Shown here: positions 19,037 to 29,400 of the stretch, piece by piece
Numbering within the stretch: the stretch's first letter is position 1
Layout of the letters: every line of letters starts with the position of its first letter
DNA from: Terebella lapidaria
Taxonomy: Eukaryota > Annelida > Polychaeta > Terebellida > Terebellidae
DNA length: 64,000 nucleotides
Assembly (NCBI GenBank): GCA_949152475.1
Contig: OX424555.1
Coordinates: 73,671,499-73,735,498, forward strand
Reading direction: 5' to 3'
Position numbers and translations under genes: made by a program
The notes under the pieces: generated by a model
The model's input: only the letters and a program-made list of their open reading frames with translations
Databases searched by the model: none
What the model was told of the DNA's origin: nothing

Positions 19037-21597
19037 AGGTTACCGGACAATATACATTTTAGATATTAGCCTTTTGTCCAGTGACCTTGAAAATAAAGTC
19101 ACTGATAAATTCAAGGCCATGAAATTTTCAACAAATATATCACTTCTAGTATGTCCACAATAAATTCATAAGCTGTAAAGTCGATAATAAGTGAGACATT
19201 AGCCATTCTGTGATGTGACCTTGAAAATGAGGTCAAAGTTCAAGTTCAAGGTTATGAAAATATTCAGTATATATCATTCCTCTATATTCGTAATTGATTC
19301 CTATGCTGTAAATGTAAGTACCAATCTATTACCACCAATACAATCAGATTTTGATGATGCCAATAAGAAACGTAAAATACTACACTTTGCCATGGAAACA
19401 AACAAAGCCCGACCAAATAGTTTATCCAAAGACACACTGGCGTCTTCAGGGGCAGACAATGTGTTAAATGTAGTTGTTTCTACTGTACACCAGATGGAAT
19501 TAGTACTATGAAAATAATTTAGAAATCCGAATCTAACCCCATGGAATAGATACATGACAAGTACAAAAGTACCCAATCACAAGCCCGAAGGCTACTGAGT
19601 TGATGGTATCCTCGGGGACAGATTTAACGTCCGCCAGCAGTGACACCGACTCAGTGGTATAAATGTAAGTATCAATCTATCACCACCAATACAATCAAAT
19701 TTTGAAGTTGCCAATAAGGAAAGTAAAATACAACATTTTGCAATAGAAACAAAGCCCGACCAAATAGTTTATCCAAAGACACACTGGCGTCATCAGGGGC
19801 AGATGTAAAGATGATAATAAGGGACATATTAGCCATTTTGTTCTCTGACCTTGAAAATGAGATCAAAGGTCAAATTCTAGATCACCAAAATATTCAGCAT
19901 ACATCATTTCCTATATGTTCACTATGGACCCCTAAGCTGTAAATTTGATAATAAGCGAGATATAAGCCATTTTGTATTTTGACCTTGAAAATAAAATGAC
20001 TAACCTTGAAATTTAGGTCAAGGGTCAAATTCAAGGTCACTAGAATATTCAGCATATATCATTTCCTATATGTTCACAATTGATTCCTAAGCTGCAAAGT
20101 CGCTAATAAGCAAGATATTGGCCATTTTGTCCTGTGACCTTGAAAATGAGGTCAAAGGTCAAATTCAAGGTCACGAGAATATTCAGCATATATCATTTCC
20201 TATATGTTCACAATTGATTCCTAAGCCGTAAAGTCGATAATAAGCGAGATATTAGCAATTTTGTCCTGTGACCTTGGAAATGAGGTCAAAGGTCAAATTC
20301 AAGGTCACGAGAAAATTCAGCATATATCATTTCCTATATGTTCACAATTGATTCCTAAGCTGTAAAGTCGATAATAAGCGAGATATTAGCCATTTTGTCT
20401 TGTGACCTTGAAAATGAGGCCAAAAGTCAAATTCAAGGTCACGAGAATATTCAGCATATATCATTTCCTATATGTTCACAATGGATTCCTAAGCTGTAAA
20501 GTCGATAATAAGCGAGATATTAGCCATTTTGTCCTGTGACCTTGAAAATGAGGTCAAAGGTCAAATTCAAGGTCACGAGAATATTCAGCATATATCATTT
20601 CCTATATGTTCACAATTGATTTCTAAGCTGTAAAGTCGATAATAAGCGAGATATTAGCCATTTTGTCCTGTGACCTTGAAAATGAGGTCAAAGGTCAAAT
20701 TCAAGGTCACGAGAATATTCAGCATATATCATTTCCTATATGTCCACAATTGATTCCTAGTCTCTAATCTCAATATTAAGTGAGATATTAGGCTTGATGT
20801 GTCCCATTATAAAGCATGGGAAAATTTATCATGGGAAAGTCACATCTGGGCCGAGTTTGGGCCCAAAATGGCCCACTTCGAGTGATTCAAGCGCAACGAA
20901 ATTTATACATGTCACAGAAGTACATATGAGGAGTGTTATGCATCAATAAGAAAAAAAGTTACTGAACAGATTTTGAGAAAACGACCATCAAAGTCCAAAA
21001 TTAGCCATTTTCGACGAGAACGGCCGCTATGACCTTGAAACTAAGGTCAGAGGTCAAATTCAAGGTCACGAGAATATTCAGCATATATCATTTCCTATAT
21101 GTCCACAATTGATTCTTAGTCTCTAATTTCAATTTTAAGTGAGATATTAGGCTTAATGTGTCCCATTATAAAGCATAGGAGAATTTAACATGGGAAAGTC
21201 CCATTTGGGCCGAGTTTGGGCCCAAAATGGCCCACTTCGAGCGATTCAAGGGCAACGAAATTTATACATGTCAAAGGGGTACATAGGAGGAGTGTCATGC
21301 ATCAATAAGAAAAAAAGTTACTGAACAGATTTTGAGAAAACGACCGTCAAAGTCCAAAATTGGCCATTTTTCGACGAAAAAGGCCGCCATTTTGAAAAAA
21401 ATGCGAAAATCAAAAAACTAAAAAAAACCTTTCCTGGAAATATTTTTAGGTATTTTTGTGCAAAATTTCAGAAATATTCGACCATAAACTTTAAAGATAA
21501 AAATGTGAACGGACGACGGACGGACGGACGGACGGCTAGACGGACGACGGACGCAACGCCACGGCAATAGGTTATCGGACCAAAGGTCCGGTAACCT
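19037..21597 (+). repeat. Long copy of the dispersed AGGTTACCGGAC repeat family
   Basis: The copy begins AGGTTACCGGACAA (preceded by TTAGCCCAAGGGCTAAG) and ends GGTTATCGGACC-AAA-GGTCCGGTAACCT. It therefore has short inverted termini. The interior holds the AGGTCA satellite array, then two tandem copies of a block containing TGGGCCGAGTTTGGGCCC (about 20760-21020 and 21055-21330), then the common 3' half with GGACGGAC repeats. At 19318-19460 and 19669-19815 a direct repeat of a coding-looking stretch occurs. No transposase or reverse transcriptase is visible. Confidence 0.75.
19070..20765 (+). repeat. About 134-bp satellite carrying DR1 and extended AGGTCA sites
   Basis: From about 19980 to 20765 the unit repeats at spacings of 133-135 bases (GTGACC at 20134, 20269, 20402, 20536 and 20670). 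Earlier, more degenerate units start near 19078, 19206 and 19850. The unit core runs GTGACCTTGAA, then GAGGTCAAAGGTCAAA, then TTCAAGGTCAC: an 11-base inverted repeat flanking a perfect AGGTCA-A-AGGTCA. The rest of the unit is AT-rich (ATTCAGCATATATCATTTCC). The array lies inside the dispersed repeat copy. Confidence 0.85.
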
Positions 21598-21734
21598 AAC
21601 AAGAATTCTAAAAGAAATCATGCTTGAGAGCAGTTTGCTGACCCAGGTACAGGTTGCCAGAAATCTCTCACATATCGATATTAAACTGGAAAATATATCA
21701 ACTGTATCCAACTTAGACTACTCAAAATGTTTCC

Positions 21735-21890
21735 ATAGATTGGCTATGAGGGTCCCCCATGGCTCTGACACATTTATTGGGATATACACACTGCAAAAAG
21801 TGTATTTCATGAGATATTGGCCCAACACGAAAATCCCGGGTTTCAGGCCGTTCGATGACCGTTTTTTTGCATGGACTAGTACCAAGCTGT
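21735..21890 (-). repeat. Inverse arm matching 18.64-18.79 kb; empty site for the TA-flanked element
   Basis: Read on the minus strand this runs ACAGCTTGGTACTAGTCCATGC and on through AAAAAAACGG and CAATATCTCATGAAATAC. It lacks the TACTCGG element that interrupts the other copy at the same point. It therefore documents the pre-insertion state. Confidence 0.7.
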
Positions 21891-22014
21891 AAGCGGGAAT
21901 CAAGCAATGATTTCACAGACATCTATTTTGCACTAATTTTCCTACATGTAAAGCGACGACCGTGACTACTTGTATAATCAGATAATGTACCAGAACTGCA
22001 CCATGTGCGCTATA

Positions 22015-22197
22015 CAGTGGTCCTCCTCAGATAAGACCCCCCCCCCCCTCAACAAAGACTTCCCCCTCTGTAAAGACTTTTTCTTGTGGCGCCAGGATGA
22101 CTTTAACATGTAAATAAACCCCTCTAAAATGACATCCCCTTAGACAAGACCTTGATTTTGTGGCAAAAAGGTAGGTCTTATCTGAAGGGGACCACTG
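22015..22197. mobile_element. 183-bp Tc1/mariner-like mini-element
   Basis: The ends are CAGTGGTCCTCCTCAGATAAG and CTTATCTGAAGGGGACCACTG, flanked by TA. CAGTG-type ends with TA duplication are typical of Tc1/mariner-derived mini-elements. The core contains a 14-C run and CTTCCCCCTCTGTAAAGAC. A second copy follows at 22617. Confidence 0.8.
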
Positions 22198-22616
22198 TAC
22201 ATGTGTGCACTGCTCAGGCAAACCAATAAACAATTTACGAGAGTATTGATTCGTCAAGTTTATTTTGATCCCTGTAACATATCATGTATCACATACTCTT
22301 CACAGTTGGTCAGACTGCAAAAATAAATGTATTGTGGATTAATTGGTATGCTCAATGAACAGAATCTGAAACTGCTCTCTAGCTGTTGCCGAACGTGTGT
22401 GTGTATGGCCCTGGTGCTCCATCATCCCTGTAAATCAGCTGAACTATGTTTGATGTACAGCAGAGTCACCATATAAACTGTTTCTATTATTGTGGTCTAG
22501 AGTTAACCAGTGAAAGTTATGTTAATATCTTCAGCAATAGTGTTCTATTTTCATCAACACTGTCACATGTTTCAAAATATAAGTAAATGAAATAACCACA
22601 TAGTACAAACTAGATA

Positions 22617-22801
22617 CAGTGGCCCCCCTCAGATAATCCCCCCCCCCCCCCCTCATCTATAAAGATTCCCCCTCTGTAAGGACTTTCCTATGGTGCTAGG
22701 ATGACTTAACATGTAAATGCACCCCTCTATTAGGATTCCTCTTAGATAAGACTTCAATTTTGTAGCAAAAAGGTAGGTCTTTTCTGAGGAGGAACACTTT
22801 A
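22617..22801. mobile_element. Second, more diverged copy of the CAGTGGTCC mini-element
   Basis: The left end CAGTGGCCCCCCTCAGATAA and core CCCCCTCTGTAAGGACTTTCC match the copy at 22015. The right end GTCTTTTCTGAGGAGGAACAC is degraded. The 420-base spacing and the divergence suggest two independent old insertions. Confidence 0.7.
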
Positions 22802-22976
22802 TTTCACATTGTTCCATTGTGTGAAAATTAGCTGATATAACTTACATAATATATTAATATTTAATATTTTTCCAAAACATAAAATGTCCTATGGCCTTTC
22901 CAAATTTATTTCCAACATTTTAAAGAAACAGACTAGGTATTGTCTTTTTTCAACAAGCTCCTGTACTCACGTGATG

Positions 22977-23433
22977 CTTTATTGAAAACTTTATGTGGAG
23001 TTTGTTTACAAGCCATGTGTCCTGAACAGGCTAATTCATTATGAAATGTTAGTGTCATAATAATACCACTCATTTTCTGAGCGCTCACAGAAAATTTCTA
23101 CAGATGACGATTGCATTGAATACAAATCCACATATTGTCCCCAACTATGTCTGTAAGATAGATTCCCAAGTAGGTTCAAGATGAAAAGTATTTCTGCAAG
23201 TATCAAGGCATCAATGGCATACATGACTATACACGGGTATGTTTCAGTATTGCTGACAAACAAAGAACGAAGAATACTAACAGACTATACACAACTTTCA
23301 AGAATTCAGCTCGAGTTTTTCAGATCATATGAATACATTTTTATAATTTCCAACCACAACCTTAAACAGAACACAAACAGACTTACACCTCTACATGTAT
23401 TTCTGAAGAGCTTACTATACAGGTAGGCATTTG
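22977..23433 (-). other. Probable 3' UTR of DUS1L
   Basis: Minus-strand sequence after the DUS1L stop contains AATAAA (plus-strand TTTATT) near 22978, about 450 bases downstream. No exon or transposon end interrupts it. Assignment as 3' UTR is an inference from position and signal. Confidence 0.4.
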
Positions 23434-26400
23434 TCATCTCGGTTCGATAGTAGATATTTTGTTGTTATCTGGTGTATCACTGAGGCAGGTGTATGTTTCC
23501 AAATGAACAGTGGACACTGGCGCTGTACATTGCATGGAAAGAGTCCCTAGATCTGTGACACATGAGTTGTGTTTGTCTGACAAGTTGACATCCGCCCGAC
23601 ATTCTGCAGTAATGATATCAGGAGACTGAGTTTTGACCATGCCATCGATGAGATCGGTGGCACTGGAGTGTTCAGAGTTCTCTTGGTTGTGTTGTTGCTT
23701 AGTCCTTGCTAATAGCTTGTGCCCTGAAAGATTTCACCATCATCATATTGAGGATTAAAAGATTTTGAACAAGATTATGTGTATTGTATCATTCACATGA
23801 TAATGATCAGACAGACCTGGACAATCCAAGTTGTCTCTGTTGACAGTTTTCTTGCAGCAAGCCTTGCACAGATTAAACCCACACTTCAGACCCTGCAAAC
23901 AGAAGGCATTGTAAACAGGTGAATCATGAAACTTCTATTATGATATTTTTTTCATCTAGGGCTAATGAAAAACTGTTAAACAATGTAGTTACAGTGCCAT
24001 TATTGATATCAATTTCACCGTTTGTGACCCAGCAATATTTTGATGCACTTACTTTAGGGTTGCCACAAGTGGTACATTTTTCAAATTTCTCTGGACGGTC
24101 CTCAAATTTCTTATGTGGATTTCGCCGAAGTTTCTTGAGTTTGTTGCGGGAGACGGGTTTTTCCTCGAGTGCTCCCCCAGCCTCTCTCAGTGGACGCTTG
24201 ACCTTCTGTCGATCACGCTGCCTCTGTTCCGTTTCTTCTGGACTAATGAGTAATATACAACATCAGACCATTAAGCAAAACTATTATGGTGTACAAAACG
24301 TCTGTGGAAGCGTACAGCAGAACTTTGGTATGTAGTATATCAGGTATATGTACCACAAAAAAATCCAATTTGGCTGATTTTCTGAGGAATTTTCTGATCA
24401 CAAGTTTTGAGATGCCATTTGATTCATACTGTCTAAAATTTTTAAGTTAGGATCTCAAAATTAGGGTCTGGCAGTAGCATGTTACCATCTGTATTTGTAT
24501 TTTGATTTAGGGATTCCCCATTAAAAAAAAATTAGCCCCAGGGCTAAGATAGGTTACCGGACAATTTTGGTTGAAGCACGACAGGTGAGATATGATATTC
24601 AGATCAACCATTCGAGGTCATCTTCGTGAACTTCAATGTCACCATCAAGTGTGCAGCATATAACCTTGTATATGTTCAAAATACAAATACACGGTCTATC
24701 TACAAGTATTTTGTCATTAGACAAAATTTACACATTTCAGTCCAACATTTTTTTCAAAGGGTGAACAATTTATTTTTTTGCCTAGAAATGACCCAAAATG
24801 GATAGTAATGCGATTTGAGGCAAAAAAAATTTTTCCCGTCGACCCGTCAAAAATTCAAAATGGCTGCCACACTGAGACCGGCGATTCAAGGGCAATAAAA
24901 CTTATATACATCACAAGAATCATACCTGGTGCAAAGCACCAGATCTCCCCGGATGACAGAAGTCAATAGGGCGATCATTTCTAGCACTGTTTTCAATTTA
25001 ATTCTGTGCGCATAATATATAGGCCTACGATGTCCATGCCGGACGAATATACCGATGTGAAAGCAATTGGTACCGTATAGTTCGTATGAACACTGATCAA
25101 GTACGCCCATAAAAAAATCGAGTCCCTGATCAAGTACGCCCATAAAAAAATCGAGTCCCTGATCGAGTACGCCCATTAAAAAATTAGCCCAAAGGCTAAG
25201 ATAGGTTACCGGACAATTTTGGTTTGGCCATGGCAGCATTGGCCGGTAACAGACTTTGAGATTTACCAATCAAGGTTTGCAGTGTAAACATATGACCTTG
25301 GGATTTACCAATCAAGGTCATCCGTATGAACTTCGATGTTACCATTACATGTATGTGTGCGGCATTTGATATTCTATATTTTGGGTGGAATCGTTTAGGC
25401 CGCTCAGGTCAATTTACACATTCCAAGTCAGACATTTGGCACTCAAGGTCATCTGACGTCAAGTTCAAGGTCATCATTAGTTGTGCCATATATGTCTTCC
25501 TATATGTTCATAATGCAAACATGAGCTCTATCTGCAAGCATTTCATCTACAGAGGCAAATCTGGGCATTTTTTGACCCCAAAATGGCTGTTTTGACCTTT
25601 CAAGGTCATCGAAGGTCAAATTCAAGGTCACCACACAAGTCGCAATATATGACTTCCCATTTGAAAGTGCCAATTTCTAAGCTCTATCTTCAAGTGTTCT
25701 ATGAGTACAGTCCAGGCAGCTCCCATTAAGGAGGAAAAAAGTGATGAAAATATCTCGTCCAAAATTTTTTTCAAACGGTGAAAATTTTTTTTTGCCTAGA
25801 AATGGCCCAAAATGGATAGTAATGCGATTTGGGGCGAAAATTTTTTTTTTCGCCGACTCGTCAAAAATTCAAAATCGCCACCACACTGAGATCGGCGATT
25901 CAAGGGCAACAAAACTTATACACGTCACAGAGGTATATAAGAGGAGTCTTCTTAAGCAAAAATCTCAAAACTGATCAGACAGTTTTTGAGAAAATACAGA
26001 CCAGGTGCAAATTTGAGCGTTTTTCGACCCAAAAATGGCTGTTTTGACCTTTCAAGGTCATCCAAGGTCAAATTCAAGGTCACCACACAAGTCGCCATAT
26101 ATGACTTCCCATTTGAAAGTGCCAATTTCTAAGCTCTATCTTCAAGCGTTCTATGAGTACAGTCCGGACAGCTCCCATTATGAAGGAAAAAAGTGCTGAA
26201 AATTTTCCAAGTCCAAAATTTTTTTCAAAGGGTGAAAAATTTTTTTTGCCCTAGAAATGGCAAAAAATGGATAGTAATGCGATTTGGGGCGAAAAAATTT
26301 TTTTTCGCCGACCCGCCAAAAATTCAAAATGGCCTCCACACGGAAACCGGCGAATTTAGGGCAACCAAACTTATACATATCACAGAGGTATATGAGGGGA

Positions 26401-29400
26401 ATCTTTTGAAACCAAAAACTCAAAACTGATTAGACAGTTTTTGAGAAAATGGCCGTCAAAGTCCAAAATTGGGCGTTTTTCGACAAAAACGGCCGCCATT
26501 TTGAAAAAAATGCGAAAATCAAAAAACAAAAAAATACCTCCTTCTCAAAATATTTTTAGGCATTTTTGTGCAAAATTTCAGAAAGATTCGATAATTAACT
26601 TTAAAGATAAAAATGTTAACGCCGGACGGACGGACGGACGGCTAGACGGACGGACGGACGGACGACGGACGCAACGCCATGCCAATAGGTTATCGGACCA
26701 AAGGTCCGGTAACCTAAAATAGCAAGGTGTTCATAAAATTCAGCACCGTTTCTATTTGGCCCAAAATTCCATATATTCGTAAAGTTGTTTTTGGTCAATG
26801 GTGTACAAATATGCGACAATATATGCCATATGAGAAGTGTCCAATACATTTGAGTACCGTCGGAATATTTATAAGCACTGAAATATCAATGTTGAAGGCG
26901 GTGGTGTTACACATTGCTAAATACCACGGTAATCAATCTTCCGCACTTTGCGAGCGAAACATTAGCTGTTGTGGGACAGCGAAAAATAAATGCGTATGAG
27001 TGTTAATAGTAAAGATGCAATCAGAAAATGGAACGAAACAAACCGCTAATTTTAATTCTCCAAAACAAGGAAAATTAGGCGCTGATAGAAAGTATAAGCG
27101 TGAGAAGTGAGCGATGGCTCGGCAGTAGGGACAAAAGTGATACCCGGTTGACTGAATACACACCGTGGTGATGTATGTATTCTCAAACCCCGCCGACACG
27201 TAAATGTTGACGTAAATCGTCGATAGTGACGAAAAATTTGCTCCATTCGACGAAAACATTCGCCAGATTATATTAATTAACTGAATTGTTTACGTCCAAC
27301 ACTGTGAAACAAACGTTTCAAGTATTTTCTCCTCGACAGCAGGTTTTTCCCCCAGTCGCAGAGTATTTCCCCCATGGGAATCTCAGTGAGCGTTTAAGAA
27401 GTCTCCCCTGCGGGGAGACAATAAAGGTACATAGGGGGAATCTTTTGAAATCAAAATCTCAAAACTGATCTGACAGTTTTCGAGAAAAGACAGACAAGGT
27501 GCAAAATTGGGCACTTTTCGACCCCAAAATGGCTGTTTTGACCTTTCAAGGTCATCCAAGGTCAAATTCAAGGTCACCACACAAGACGCCATATATGCCA
27601 CACAAGTCCAACATTTTTTTCAAAGGGGGAAAAAAATTTTTTTGTCTAGAAAATGGCCCAAAATGGATAGTATTGCGATTTGGGCCGAAAATTTTTTTTT
27701 TCGTCAACCCGTCGAAAATTCAAAATGGCCGCCATACGCAGACCGGCGATTCAAGGGCAACCAAACTTATACACATCACAGAGGTACATGAGGAGAATCT
27801 TTTGAAACAAAAATCTCAAAACTGATCAGACAGTTTTTGAGAAAATGGCCGCCAAAGTACAAAATTGAGCGTTTTTCGACGAAAACGGCCGCCATTTTGA
27901 GAAAAATTGAAAAATAAAAAAACTATAAATTCTTGAATTATTTTAAGGTATCTTTTCCCAAATTTTCAGAAAGATTGGACCGTACACTTTAAAGATAAAA
28001 ATGTGGACGGACGGACGGAGGGACGACGGATGCAACGTGACGGCAATAGGTTATCGGACCATAGGTCTGGTAGCCTAAAAATCCATACGAGTAAAATCAC
28101 AATTAGATGCTCTCAGATCTCTATCAACAGCATGGGTGAATCCTGATGCTCTATGATCCTTATTATGCAGAACACATAAAGGCATTATTATTTACTCAAT
28201 CTTTCTGCAAAACAGTAGCTTTTGTGTGTCATGATATTGCTACATGCAAGTTCAATGGCACAAGAAATCATACAGCACCAAGAGCATTCAGAAGTCTTTT
28301 AGGTTATAGTAAGCTGGAAAGTGGTGCATCTTATTGCAAGAAGTGTCGTCAATTGACCATTTTGGTCAGAATTACAATAAAAAAATTGATAGATCTTGTG
28401 ACCAGTATTGCTGTCTTTACATAATGATATTGTCATACAGTAAATTATCAAAATCAGGTATGTTTCTGATAATCCGGCAAATTATCAGATCAAGTATATA
28501 ACCTGTAGAACCCGCACAACATAATCTCGTGGTGATTGTAAATCCATAGTATCCACCAAAGACTTTATTAGTAAATACAATTATCTTGTGAACATACGTT
28601 GGTCTGACATAGGGCTGACAGATCCAGTACGGAAACGGGAGGTCCCTCTGTTCAGTCTGCTTGTATTTCTCAGGGTCCTCCCTGTACCTGTCCATATCAG
28701 GCTGAAAAAAGAATTGTACCGGTACATGTACTCATAGATATATTCTGACCATCGACACATTATGATGCAAAGCCAACTTCCTTTGTTTTAATTTTGTTCT
28801 CTCGACTATATTCTGTTGTTTTCAATAATTGGGTTATGTACAGAAGTAACTCACCTGTGATTTACACCTGAGGACCTTGACAAGGGCTACTACTTCAGCC
28901 CGATGCTTACAATTACCTAGAACTTCCCTGCAGCTTGTGTGCACCAACAGCCTACAGACACACATAACCTATCAGGTACATATCTAAATGCAAAGTTGTA
29001 TATTGTAAGAAAATGTTCTGCAAATTTGAAATAAAGGATTTTGTCCATATTCCACAGAGTTTCAGTATCGCTTACACATGATGCAGGAGTTTGAAGATGT
29101 GGCCCCTGATGTATGCCATGGGACAGGGGTATTGCTGTGCTAGGGCCAGGTATTGCTCTGCCATGTCCCAGACGGAACGCTGACCTCCCGCAAACAGACC
29201 TGGGTCGTGTAGGTTACCCTCTACAATAAACACATGACAGTGTGGTGCAATATGCAGGCAATATTACACAAAAGCTAGCCGTGAATACCAATACAGAAAA
29301 GACCTCCCATGATTTCAAGAGTGAAATTCAATGTTTTATAATAACAACAATATATGAGAAAACACAGTGACCATGGTAGCAATTACTACCAAAAAGGTTT

